DNA of 64,000 bases from Dimorphilus gyrociliatus (lineage: Eukaryota > Annelida > Polychaeta > Dinophilidae), in the NCBI GenBank assembly GCA_904063045.1, contig CAJFCJ010000010.1, forward strand, positions 1,694,250 through 1,758,249, in the 5' to 3' direction. The translations under genes were made by a program, and so were the position numbers. The notes beneath the pieces were generated by a model. The model made no database searches, was not told the DNA's origin, and saw nothing but the letters and a program-made list of their open reading frames with translations. Shown here piece after piece: positions 33,219 through 44,903 of the stretch (its first letter is position 1; each line of letters starts with the position of its first letter).

Positions 33219-35840
33219 ATATCTATGCATTTTTGTCAAGGGAATCGAAATTGTGCCATCCTCCTGGTGCCGGCTTCGACATCTCTCTATATCGATTTTC
33301 GCTTTCTCCCCAAACACTCTAGACGATCCGACTATTTAAACATTTCGCCCTCCTCCTTTCTCTCCCCCTCCTGCTCCTTTTTTAAAATCTGGTAGACAAA
33401 ATTCTGAACTTAGCTAGGTAATTTTACCGAAGAAGACGTTCTACCCCTTCAGCGACGGTGACTCTATATGTATAAATGTTTTTTCCTGTCAGTCTCCGTG
33501 TAAATTGTTTTTGTTGTTTTTGGATAATTGTTAATTTTGATACGGCTTTTGGTACTATTTACATTGACTTTGAAAACATATAAATAAATAAAAAAATATA
33601 TGCTATATATATATATGTATATATATATTAGTATATATGAATATGTGTCTTGTCCTTGTCTATTATATTGTATTATACATGGTTTTTCAGTATGTTAAGT
33701 GTATGTTGATTGTGTCTGTATATAAATTTATATATCTATCTATCTATATATATATGAAATGTATGTTTCTATATTTTCTAAATTTTATATATTCTATGTG
33801 TCATTACGGAAATCCTTTCCGAAAGCCATTTATGTATATACAGTAAATATATATATATACAGTATATATGTATATATATTTCATTAAATGTGTACGCTGT
33901 TTATATAACATCTTAGCTACTGGCCGAATGTGAAGGTTAACCACTCTGCTTTACTATTCTTATAAAATGAAAAAAAGTGGCCAACTCGACCTAACCTACT
34001 TGGGAAGTGGATGAGCTTATATTTTATAATCTATCACAAGAGTCATAAGAGTGTAAAACGGATAATTTTATAAAGTGAATTAACGTCAAAACCTAACAAT
34101 TCATCATTTTATATACTTAGTCGTTTATTAATGAATAATCCATAAATACCGTAAAAACGTTTACTTAGGAGGAAAAAAACTCATGAAATAGGAGTCGTAA
34201 ATTTGCCCAATTTTGTTTTAACTAGGCCCTCATTAACTTTGATAATTTAGACGTTCTCGTCTAGAATTTGCAGGACTTCAAGCTTTTAGCGGGTTTACTT
34301 TTAAATTGTGACATTTGGATTTTGAAATCGTCCAAACTTCTTTCCAAACAAATTTTGTTTACACTAAAAAATTGTGTGATCGAGTTATTGAGATGAATCA
34401 GAGTCATTAAATTCTTAATACCTTCTTTTTTGGTTGCTAAGTTTCAGAAAACATATGCACTAAATAGATTAGGTTCCAGTCTCTTCGGTTCTTTCTTATC
34501 GAGCTAGTAACTCGACTCGAGAATCCGGTTACACATAGGGTAAAATTCGTTAATCGATAAGGAGAAAAGATGTTTGGTTTGTCAAATTTAGAATCATAAT
34601 GCCATTTCAGAATTCTGGATAACAAAATTATAGTACGTTCAACCTCGGGAAATTACGAAGAGAGAAAAGGGTAAACTACTTTAGGACTTTGGACGCCTTC
34701 TGGCGGAAAATTGAGTAACGGTGCTCATTTTTCTCTTTACGCTCGTCGTTGAGTTAAGATTTCCTCTGACTTAAAATATACTTTGTGCTGAATTTTCTCT
34801 GCTGATAAAAGTATTACGGTAATTACAGGTATTTTGATTTTTTTTCTATTAAGATAATAGTCGACATCACTATCTGTTTTTATAAGATTGCTGTTGTATT
34901 ATTCTAAACGTTCAATCTCTTATTGACAAAGTACAGCATAATATGTAATTCGTATTTTGCCCCCTATTCTATCCGTCTCCTCTTTCCTTCCCTTTTTGCT
35001 TTTTATTACTCTTTCAAGTTGGATATAGCAAGTTGTATATAGTGAGAATAATATATCATTATAGGCTTTTATACATAGCATCATGTAATAGGGAGAATAT
35101 AAGAGATTTAACGATTTGTTATTTAAATACAAGTAAAACGTTTTTCATGTTCAAAGTCTATTCCCTTAATTATTATTTAATCTCTTTAAGGTTTAAATGT
35201 AGACAAAAAAGGGAGAAAATAGAAAATCCTTATTATCTCTTTTCATATTTCTTGTAAGGATAGAAAATAAAAAAATGTATTGAGAAAAAGAGAGAGAGAG
35301 AGGGGAGGGGGAAGGGAAAGATAGAAGGAAAAATCAGTACATAAATGATCAGTATTAATGATAGATTAACTAGGTTTCTCTACTCGTTAGACTACTGGTC
35401 TGTATAACAAAAAAAACCAAGTCAATATCAAGATTAAAGGTCAATTTAGAGTGGACTAAATCTTTTTTGTAATAGAAAAGAGACAACAATTATTTATAAG
35501 GCCTAACCCAGTAATGTACTTCACATAAGACATTTTTTAAATGAATAAGAAATTGTCAAGTACGTTCGCATGAAAAGGTCTATTTAAAAAGAATTTATGC
35601 AATTATAATATCATTTAGATTAATTTTGTGTTACACAATGAACAAATAATAAGGTGTAAAAATTTTTAAGTATGTATCAGCTGTGAAGGTGATAAAGGTC
35701 ATTTAATAGATAAAGTCATACTTTTCACGTGTTTGAACAAGAATTAGAACGTTACCACGTTGTTAAGTTTTCCTCGAAACGTTCTAGTTTTTACGCACTG
35801 TTTTTGGTTTGTTTTTTTTGGAAAAGAGAGTTCAATTAAT
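33219..35840. other. 3' UTR of the ZGLP1-like gene and gene-free spacer
   Basis: TA-rich tracts with TATACAGTATA motifs at 33600-33880, then ordinary AT-rich sequence with no supported exon. Any 5' UTR of the downstream sulfotransferase lies at its end. Confidence 0.5.
33583..33592 (+). promoter_or_regulatory. Poly(A) signals of the ZGLP1-like gene
   Basis: Two overlapping AATAAA copies about 365 bases after the stop. Confidence 0.55.
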
Positions 35841-37189
35841 ATGCATATTACTCAAAGAGCTTTTATAAGATGCTTAAAATACCTAGTCGACTATGCTGAC
35901 ATTGTATTTAGTTTCATTTTTGGATGGAAATTATACGAACCTAACTTGGAGGATGTTTTGAAAAGATTAACAAAACAAGAATTAGAATTAATTAGGGAGG
36001 ATAATTTCTTTATGATAAATTTACAAAAAATATTCCAAGAATTACCAAAGATACGTGAGCTGTCTCTAACCGGGCGTTTAATGTTACGAAATAATCTATT
36101 GGCGGCAATTAAGAGACGTTGCAAGTTTGATAGATATGTTAATGAACATCCTGAAATAAAAAAAGTCGAGATAAAGAATCCAGTATTTATTGTGACTTTA
36201 TTTAGAACAGGTAACTCTTGTTTTTATAAAAACGTATATAAATTATGATTCTTATTAAGACGCCCAATTACTCCACAGGAAGTACGTTTTCTCATTGTCT
36301 TCTCAGACAGGATCCAAATTGGTTTGTTACTGAGATTTGGATGCAGCAATTGTTGTGTCCCTCTCCTTCTAATCCTTTATCATCGAAAGATTTAAACAAA
36401 GTAAAAGAATGCCAAAAGAAGATAGACTCCTCTCAGGCCCTTTGTGGATGGAAGAATATCAGGTCCATGCACAACTTAACGGCCAGAGATCCCGAAGATA
36501 TGCATTTTAACATAAGCATTACAGGAGTTCAGTATTGGTACTCCACATTGGACGGGGTGGAAGATTATGTAAATTATATACATAGCCTGCCTAAATGGAG
36601 ATGGGTAGAAATCTATAAAAGAGTTAAAGAGACTCTGCAATGCTCCGCAAAAGATTACCAAGATGCTAGGCCTTTATTAATGAGTCACATAGGCTTAAAT
36701 AACATGGAAGCTTTACTTGAAGTTTTCCCCGACGCCCAATTTATAACATTACACCGAGATCCAGTTAAGTCATTAAATTCAGCCATATCTCTAATATCAA
36801 TATTAAGAGAGGCGTGGTACGTTTACGGTAAACAAAAATTGGATATCCTCCCCGAAAAATTTTTCAATTTGTATATCAAAGAATTAAATGAATATATGAA
36901 ATTAAGGAAGAGAATAGAAGACAGAGACTGCCACCAAAGAAGATTCGTAGATATAAAATTTAAAATTCTATTGGAGAAGCCCATTGAGTGTATGCAAGAA
37001 GTATATAAGAAATTAAATATGAAATGGAGTGATCAAGTTGCTGAGAAAATGCAGTATTATATAAAGAATCAACGTCAACATAAAAAGGCTACTCATAGGT
37101 TTGAGGTTAATAAGGATAAAAGCAAACTATACTATACGGCCTTTCGATCTTATATTGATAAGTTCCAGGTAGATTGCGATATGAAATAG
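35841..37189 (+). CDS. Sulfotransferase (PAPS-dependent, Sulfotransfer_3-like)
   Basis: Two exons, 35841-36210 and 36279-37189 (TAG), 68-bp intron, 426 residues. The junction falls inside the 5'-phosphosulphate-binding loop: VFIVTLFRTG + STFSHCLLRQDPN (residues ~116-136), matching the P/R-T-G-S/T-T..H.LL loop of the family. The 3'-phosphate-binding motif is LEVFPDAQFITLHRDPVKSL with a Ser further on. The region between (ARDPEDMHF) resembles the acidic motif after the substrate loop. The N-terminal ~110 residues are helical and basic with a hydrophobic patch (DIVFSFIFGW). PAPS is the expected donor; acceptor unknown. The ATG at 35841 is the first in frame after an upstream stretch lacking one. 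An AATAAA sits at 37267. Family reasonably sure, subfamily uncertain. Confidence 0.8.
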
Positions 37190-37266
37190 AGAGTGTTCTT
37201 TTAAATACCAATTAAATACAAAAGAAAACATATAATTTTCAAATATTCTTTGCAAATCTTCTCCTT

Positions 37267-37272
37267 AATAAA
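37267..37272 (+). promoter_or_regulatory. Poly(A) signal of the sulfotransferase gene
   Basis: AATAAA 78 bases after the stop. Confidence 0.55.
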
Positions 37273-37479
37273 GGATTAAACACTTGGAAAGTTAATATTA
37301 AACTATATTGTATACTGAAATTACGTAGAATTTGAGTACTAGACTTAGGGAATGGACCTTTAGTACGTGAAATATAAGCAGATGTAGCCAAATGGCCAAC
37401 TGTATGAAGATTTCTTTTGTTTACATACGGAACAATAGAACGTGGTAAACTAAAGAAAACTTAGAAGGTATTTTCTCTC

Positions 37480-37482
<3 letters not shown>

Positions 37483-37514
<32 letters not shown>
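37483..37514 (+). repeat. (CT)n microsatellite
   Basis: About 16 CT units. Confidence 0.95.
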
Positions 37515-37518
<4 letters not shown>

Positions 37519-37702
37519 TATATTCTTTCACCTTTATGCGATAGTTCAAGTAAGTAAAAATGTAACTGACAGTCTAAGATATCTACTAAGAAACATCTCT
37601 TAAAGTTGCCTTATTTTTACGTAAACTTATAGATGCTTAAGCACGTTAATGCAATGATTAGTAATATGAACAGACAAATCGTGTTACATTATAACGAAAT
37701 GA

Positions 37703-37725
37703 AGAGAGAGAGAGAGAGAGAGAGA
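37703..37725 (+). repeat. (GA)n microsatellite
   Basis: About 11 GA units. Confidence 0.9.
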
Positions 37726-37894
37726 AAAAAAATAAACAGATAGACAGAGTAGTATGGTAATAAATCGATGAGGAAAAATAGCCTTGACCTTGTGTTATGT
37801 TGGTAGCCGCTAGTATAGAAACGTATATTTTTTCTTCCCACCCTATTCAATATAATCATATCTGATCCGTAAAAAGAATAACTCCTGAGGAATC

Positions 37895-39696
37895 ATGCCA
37901 CAAGATCGAGATATTAGAAAAATTAACGAGGCCAAAGAGGAGTTTGAAGGCGTTGGTTTTAGAGTTAGAAAACCGATCGGAAACTCTCCTATCGATCCAT
38001 TCATCATGATGGATCATGTTGGTAAGCAAAATACGAGATTTTTCGTATTCCTTTCAAATAGATTAAAGGAAGAGAAACAATAGAATATTTCTTTCCTGAC
38101 TACGCTTAAAAAACGAGAGATTCAACTATATTTTCTTCACAGATCCTGACAGATTTGAACCGGAAGAGGCATTCGGCGCCCCTGATCATCCGCATAAAGG
38201 GTTCGTTACGCTCACGTACGTTATAGAAGGTGAAGTGGAACATAAGGATTCTTTAGGCAACACTGGTTTGTACCTTGACAAACAATTCTAGCTTCTCTAA
38301 GTCTATCAAGGCATCTTAAAGTATCATTTGTATTTTCTTATTAAGAGTACAAGCAAATTACCATGGTGCTTAATTATACAGTGTTCTCTTTTTTGTGCAA
38401 AAATTTAGCCATCCTTAAATCAGGAGATGCTCAATTAATAACGGCCGGGAGTGGCATAGTGCACTCGGAAATGCCTTCCGACAATTTCTACAAAAGGGGT
38501 GGTAAAATGGAAGGTTTCCAACTATGGATAAACGTTCCAGCTTTTGTGAGTATTTGTATATTCAGGATACAAGAAAGAGGTGTCGCTTTTATCATTAAAA
38601 GTAAAATGATTAATGTTTAAATTATTCGTTAGACGCTCCCGATATCTTGCTTTTTTCCTCTTTTTTTTTCTATTCAGTCAGCCGTCAAAATAGTAACAAC
38701 AATCATAAAAAGAACAAGAAAATAAGGCTATATTTAAATGCATTAGAAATCGATAAACAAAACAAAAAAACAAACAATAAAGTAATAAAAACTGAATAAA
38801 AAAAAGAAAAAAAAAGAACAAATTGAAACTAGCAAAATCATTTGTAAGATGTCAAAATTTTCGTTCTATTCTACAGAAAAGACTGGCTCCTCCATCTTAT
38901 AATTTGGCGAAAGATGTTAAAATGCGGAATTTATCGGAAAACGTTCAATTAAGAATAGTAGTTGGCAGTTTATTGAATTTTAAAGGACCTCTGGAATGCG
39001 GCGATGTTACTGTTGTAGATATTCGAATGAATCCATTTTCGGATGCAAGATTACCCGTTCCAGAAGGATTTTGCGCTTTTCTCTACGTATGGAGAGGAGA
39101 GGGTAAATTGAAATTTTAATTATCTTATTGTACGTTCCAGCTACACTGTGTCTAGTGGTAAACTTGTGTTCACTATTTCACCTGTATAACATTAATTTTA
39201 GTTACTTTTAATTGGATTTTATTTTTATTTTTTTAATTATCTACATATTAAAAAACGCTGATTTTGTTACATCAATCAATTATTTTTGTAAATGAGGCTT
39301 TTGTTAAAAAAAATTGAGCCGATAGATGGCGTTATTATGCTTGAGAATGTTTGTACAACTTTCTTTCATTGAAATTTAATTTATTCCTTAGGTTTGGTAA
39401 CTGCTGCAAAGAAAGAGATAAAATTGTACGATTCCATCTTCTTTGAGGAGAAAGGTGAAAGTATTGTATTGAAAACGGGAAGAAGTGAAATGAACATAAT
39501 AGTTGGCATGGGAAAGCCTATCGGTGAGCCGTTTCTAAAACGAGGGCCGTTTGTCATGTCGAATCAGCAGGAAATCAATAAAGCTTACGAAGAATACAGG
39601 CAGGGAAAATTGGGAACAATTCCCGGTAAAGAAAGCCGATTGGAACAGGTCGAAAAAGCGGTCGAAAAACATAAAGCTAGACTGGCAATGAAATAA
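37895..39696 (+). CDS. PIR: Pirin (bicupin Fe-binding protein)
   Basis: Pirins are metal-binding bicupins; vertebrate pirin is a nuclear, iron- and redox-sensing co-regulator of NF-kB, and homologues have quercetinase activity. Five exons: 37895-38021, 38143-38265, 38409-38545, 38877-39102, 39392-39696 (TAA), all in frame, 305 residues. The N-terminal [23 protein letters not shown] is typical. Metal ligands are present: DHPHKGF (His58, His60) and SGIVHSEMP (His102, Glu104). The second cupin includes [20 protein letters not shown], the conserved C-terminal GEP...GPFVM motif. A Lys/Glu-rich tail follows. Intron 4 carries a CTCF-like site (39323). The AATAAA overlaps the stop codon (39695-39700), so the 3' UTR either is very short or uses a later signal. 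Assignment is strong. Confidence 0.93.
39323..39331 (+). promoter_or_regulatory. CTCF-like motif in pirin intron 4
   Basis: TAGATGGCG, within CCGATAGATGGCG that matches most of the 14-base CTCF core. Confidence 0.35.
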
Positions 39697-40129
39697 TAAA
39701 CTATTAAAGAAAAGAAAAAGAAAATAAAAACAACTTTTAAGCAAAAAATTGTATTCTTTGAAATGCTTTATTTTCAATATTTGTTTTTCAAATTGATACA
39801 TACATATATATATATAATATGCATGTTTATACTGTATAATATAGACGCTATACATAGCACAACAACCCGAAGACACTACATAGAGAGAAGACCAGCAAAT
39901 ATATTTTTTCTTTCTACTTAAACATTTAAAAACAAAAATCATTTTAAAATTTTTGATCATTTTTTGATTTTAAGTCAGATATTTTGTTTTTTTTTGGTTT
40001 GTCTTTTTTTTTAAAACAACACAAAAAAAATGGTAAATCATGGGATTCTTTTTTTTGTGTTTTATATGTTTTTGTTTGTATTTTTTGCGACTTTTACATT
40101 TTTTTCTCTTTAAAGAAACAAGATTATGG

Positions 40130-40155
40130 GAGAGAGAGAGAGAGAGAGAGAGAGA
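40130..40155 (+). repeat. (GA)n microsatellite
   Basis: About 13 GA units. Confidence 0.95.
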
Positions 40156-41289
40156 AAAGAGAAAAAAAACAATGGGAGGAGGGGGGTTTAACATTTATGA
40201 ATATGACAATAAAAATCATATTTTTCCATTTTTTTTAATTAGCAATTTTATAAAAATATAACTTTCAAAATTCGAAAAAGGTTAATGCATTATAATTATT
40301 ATTATATAGAACGATGATAGTGATGATAATGATAATAGTATAGTTAAGGTATGAGGGAGGGAGGGAGGAAGAAAGAGAGAAGACAAAAGTAATGTTATGT
40401 ATTTTTATGTATATACTGTATATTATGAAGAGACTCAAGGCAATAATGAATGAAAAACAAAAACAAACAAAAAACTGAGGAAAACGTTAAAAGTTTCTTT
40501 CCCCCTTTATTTTTGTCTATAAAGCAAAGAAACTTTTGGATAAAGAAAACATATTTTTCGACGCTGTCGTTTTCTTTTATTTTTTTAAAAAAAACAAAAA
40601 AATATTTATATTAAAACTATATGTTCCCCCATTTTTTTGTCCTCTTTCAATAAAGAATTAATAAGAATATAGAACAAAAAAAAAGACTATATTTAATAAA
40701 AAAAAAAAAAAAGTATTGTATATATACCTGTATAAATTGATATACTAATGTACACATATATGTAAGAATGAATTGACATATATCTACACATATGTACACA
40801 TGAAAAATATAAATTAAGTGATGATTAAAAGCGGATATAAAATAAACCAGAAAAATTTGCCTTTTTTTGTTTTTTAGCAGAAGATAAACTCTCCTATTAT
40901 GTTTAAGGAAAAGTTCTCTCTTTTGATATGTAACTCCATTTCTCTTTACTAATAAAGAATAAAATCATTTTAGCCCTAGTAATACGTCATTTATGTGTTA
41001 TTTCTATTATTTTTTCTAGAGTCATGTAATATGCTTGTTAAACGCATATTAGATGTTTTTATACGATTTTGTATTACATATCTACAAATATACATAAATA
41101 CATAAATTAATTTCTTATTCTTTTTAATGGACTAGACTGAAAAAAAGTCTAATTAAGTCTTTTGCTATTCCGGAGATACAAGGAGGAGAAAAAACCGATA
41201 AACTGGCGGAAGAAAATGGCACGCTGAACACAATAGAACTTTTTTTTTTTGCGAACCGCCAAAAAAAGAACGAACAAAAAAAAAGTACA

Positions 41290-41292
<3 letters not shown>

Positions 41293-41321
<29 letters not shown>

Positions 41322-41346
41322 CTGTATATATACTCTATACAGTGTA

Positions 41347-41382
<36 letters not shown>
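41293..41382 (+). repeat. Compound (TA)n microsatellite
   Basis: Two TA runs (41293-41321 and 41349-41382) separated by ACTGTATATATACTCTATAC. Confidence 0.9.
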
Positions 41383-41387
<5 letters not shown>

Positions 41388-41497
41388 GTATAGTATATAT
41401 ATATCGTAATACAGCTTCTTTCTTTTTTTTTCCAAAAAAAAAAATAATCGAAGAAAAAAAGATTGAAGAGAAGAACTAGAAATTACTTTTGAATCCC

Positions 41498-43410
41498 CTA
41501 AGCCGAAACTGTTTCAACAATTGACTTTTTAATAATCTCACCGAAGTTTGACGAAGGAGTACTGTCAACAACCCCTTCTGTTCCCTCATCTGGAGGATAC
41601 GTTTCGCTATTTTCTGTACTGGCTGGCATCAATTCAGTAAATTCTCTTCCATTGTCAACTATTTGTTGGTTGTCACCACATCTCGACCAGTATTGAGTAG
41701 GAGGTAGAAGAGCAGATATTGGTTCCAGCTTGAATGGAACCTGATTTTGGGATACGACTGGAGGATTATTGACAATCGCTCTGTTCCAGCTATCCTGATG
41801 ATTTTTCACCTCCTTCATCATTGCATTACTGAGCATTAAGTTCTGACAGTCGCAACACGAACCCCGTTCGTTTGAATTGAAGATTGTTTGCGCCGAGTCG
41901 TTTGTAGATTTTTTTTGTATTTCCAATCGCATTAGTGTATGAATAAAGTGTGATCGAACTCGAAGAGGATTAAATTCGATTCTTCCTTGCTGATTGCTGC
42001 ATGATTCCACTATACAGTTACACGGAAACGTCTGTCTATCCACCTGACATTTTATACCTAAAAGTAGACAATAAAGGGAAAAAAAAAAGCCAATTTCAAT
42101 AATTGTTTGCCTCAAACGGAGTAAAATTATTCGTGACTCTTAAATAATTAAAAATCAATAAAACTTTAGGATCAGAGATGAAATATGATTCTTTTCTGTT
42201 GTTTGTTGTTATTTTTTTTATAGATAAACAAACTATTTTTTGGATAATCGAACTCAAAAGGCTTTCATCTCTATGTTTTATATATACTAATATATATATA
42301 TATATATATTTCCCCGTAAATCTTTTTCATCTATTTACCTTCTAATGCGCATTCGCAGGTTTCTGGTAGACAAATTCCACCAGGACAAGAGCAGCCACAC
42401 CTTTCACGAGATTCACGAATATCTTTACATTCATCTTTTTCCTCTGAGTCTACCTTCTTTACACCAGCATCACGTAAGAGTATTCTTCAAATGAAACAAA
42501 GAGAGAGAAAACTCTTTAATAGATTATTAAAACTTGAATAAACAGTGTAAATAAATTTTGAATGACGTCTAAATTGGATATTTGTATCATATTTTAAAAT
42601 TCTTAATGAAATATGTCGCCTCTGGGTAAGGTTGATTTTAAGGAATTTAAAGAATTTGGCATATTTAAAAATAAGATATATAAAATGTTTGAGTTTCGTT
42701 TTTGTTGCTTTTAATAGAACGTAGGGAAATCGGAGTACGGTGAACAAGTAGTTCAGAGCACGTGACCCAACCTATCCAATCAGATGTGAGCTGATGGTTT
42801 AACCCGAGTGCGTATTCTAATTTTTCTGCATCCTCTATTGAGATTTTTGAGTAAAGAAAAAAATATTGAACTAAAATTCGACTAATTACGAATTCTAGCA
42901 ATGAAAAGCTCGATAAACATTGGCATTTTTTTTATAGAGAGCCTGAGGCGTCCAATTTAAGACTTCTTCTGATTTTTAGATCATCAAATTCTATTAAGGG
43001 AGGAAGATTTTTTTGCACTTTCTATAAGCTTACCTCCTTTGTCTTGTTGGAACGGGTTGTAGAAAGTAGTAGTCTTCTAAATTATCTAATATTTTCTCTT
43101 CATCTTCCCCTTCGACAGGAGTAGGTAAATGAGCAGGCAATGTCCCTTTTGCACTTTGTTCCAACAGTATATGAAAATGAGTTTTTTTCCTCATTTCACA
43201 CCAGGAGTCTATGTCTAATGTCTCTTCGTCGTGATGTTCGTTTGCCATGCCCAAAGTTGAACCGCCTTGAGATGGAACGCAAGTGAAACCTTGTTGCCTT
43301 GAAAAGTAAAATACTTGAACATGTTTAAAAGAAACGCTCTTCTTAGCCCGTTTTTCACCCTTTTCACTTTTTTTTGGGTCGTCGTCACTCTGGCTTGCTC
43401 GACGCTTCAT
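41498..43410 (-). CDS. CSRNP: Cysteine/serine-rich nuclear protein (CSRNP/AXUD1)
   Basis: Nuclear transcription factor family; in vertebrates CSRNP1-3 act as inducible transcriptional activators. Minus strand, three exons: 43410-43034, 42484-42339, 42057-41498 (TAG), 360 residues. Exon 1 has an acidic/basic start ([11 protein letters not shown]), then [20 protein letters not shown] and [12 protein letters not shown], the family's N-terminal block. Exon 2 joins as [20 protein letters not shown] and runs into [20 protein letters not shown]. Exon 3 continues with [30 protein letters not shown] and [14 protein letters not shown], completing the Cys-rich domain. The C-terminal ~120 residues are Pro/Ser/acidic, suited to activation. 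Intron 1 is 549 bp, intron 2 is 281 bp. An X-box and a CRE lie 24-51 bases upstream of the ATG. Assignment is strong. Confidence 0.92.
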
Positions 43411-43433
43411 AGTCACCTGCTGATATCGATTTG

Positions 43434-43447
43434 GTTACTATAGTAAC
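43434..43447. promoter_or_regulatory. RFX X-box palindrome in the CSRNP promoter
   Basis: GTTACTATAGTAAC is a perfect 14-base palindrome fitting the X-box consensus GTHNYYATRRNAAC at every position, 24 bases upstream of the CSRNP start codon. Confidence 0.55.
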
Positions 43448-43453
43448 ATCACA

Positions 43454-43461
43454 TGACGTCA
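43454..43461. promoter_or_regulatory. Full CRE in the CSRNP promoter
   Basis: TGACGTCA, the canonical CREB/ATF site, 44 bases upstream of the start codon and six bases beyond the X-box. Confidence 0.6.
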
Positions 43462-44903
43462 CATATAACGATTTTTTTTATTAAAATTTTATTTCAACTT
43501 TGACCGACTAAAAGAAGTCATAGACTACACATAAGTAATATACATATAAAAATATTGGCTCGTAATAGGCTATTTTATCACCTGAAAACTTTAATTATAT
43601 GGCCTGTATAGGCCATAGCTTAGGCATAGACTTGAAAATTCAGTTTTAGCCATCGATTTCCAGCAATCGAGAATACGGAGTGAACTAATTAAGCTTATAT
43701 CTTCTATATTATATAATTTTGCTTATTATCTAAGAAATAAGATGAAAATTCTTACCATATTTTTACCCGCGTTTTAAAAATTTACATAGACGCCATTTTG
43801 CGCGTGAAAAACGAGTCCAATATATTTTTGTAGGGGTGTAGGCATTGATTTTAAGTACGAAAATTCGCAAGAATCTAAGAATTTTCGTTACAAAAATGTT
43901 TAAGTGCTCTTCAATGAATTAAGAATAATTTTTAAAGCGAATTTTCACAATTTTTTTTAACAAAAAATATAGCGTGACTACCAAGAATTGGGCCCCGAAT
44001 CGGTATTAATGAAATATTCTTCTATATTCCTATATAAAAATCTCGCGATATCCACTCACAGTTCTAAAGGTCAAGGTCAAGGGAGGCCGGACAGAAGACG
44101 AATTTAATAATACATATTAACATTCTAGAAATAATCGTCAGTTAGACGGACCGACTCGTATTGGTAAGTTGAATATTATCAGTGATTTTTGTATCGGCGC
44201 GGTCAATTTTAACGAAGTACGTGCGTTTTCATATAACATAAATTCTTTACCGTATTGAATATTGCCAAGGTTACTTTTCATACATGGCATGGCAAGCGCG
44301 GAAAGCCGAATACTTTTATTTTGTAACAGCTAATTTATATGAAAGACGTTAGCTAAGGGTTGCCAGATTAAAAAGTAAGGGTAAACTCATCAATGTCTGA
44401 TTACCGAATTACCACGGAGTTAGTTCATTAATATAATCAGACAACCATAAAATAGAGAATTGTAATATGAAAATACCTGAGGCTTTTCACATAAAGTGAC
44501 GTTGAACGTCCTTTCTTTGATTCTATTACTTTTTCTTTGGGCCCTTAATTGCCACTTTATTTTTTGTGTCTTATATATTTTATATCAGTAAGACGTACAC
44601 ACTTTCTGAACTTTACCTAAATCTTAAAATATCCGCCATTTAAGTTTATGAATAATTTGAATATATATTCAGACGTAAATAGTTGACTTTTTCAACATAT
44701 AGATGCTGTATATATAGAAATAAGTGATTCTTTATTATATATACGAATGAATAAATTTATACAGTATATAACTTCATAAAATTTATACTTAGAAGCTAGC
44801 AGCCGATAGAGGTTAAACGTTCCGGCTTTTATTGTAGGTCTTTGCTTACGCTTGTACGATTCTCTTTTTATTCTATTATCATTTCTACATTCGTAATTAG
44901 ACT
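43462..44903. other. Divergent intergenic region between CSRNP and the desaturase
   Basis: 1.44 kb shared upstream region of two divergently transcribed genes. No exon seen. Contains the GGCC inverted repeat and AT-rich DNA; the desaturase promoter is not resolved. Confidence 0.5.
43598..43617. repeat. Short inverted repeat
   Basis: TATGGCCT and AGGCCATA are exact inverted arms around GTAT, in the region upstream of CSRNP. Confidence 0.6.

Larger units (their letters stand above)
37190..37894. other. Spacer between the sulfotransferase and pirin genes
   Basis: No exon seen. Contains a CT tract and, 190 bases on, a GA tract; the pirin promoter must lie here. Confidence 0.5.
39697..41497. other. 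Convergent 3' spacer between pirin and CSRNP
   Basis: Dominated by homopolymer A/T, TA and GA repeats. Open frames here are microsatellite translations. Both flanking genes end into this region. Confidence 0.6.

Noticed and set aside
35760-35840. Longer N terminus for the sulfotransferase
   Set aside because: The upstream in-frame extension has no ATG; it begins only with TTG. The first ATG is 35841.
41124-41480. Open frames over TA repeats (Tyr-Ile runs)
   Set aside because: Translation of a compound TA microsatellite.
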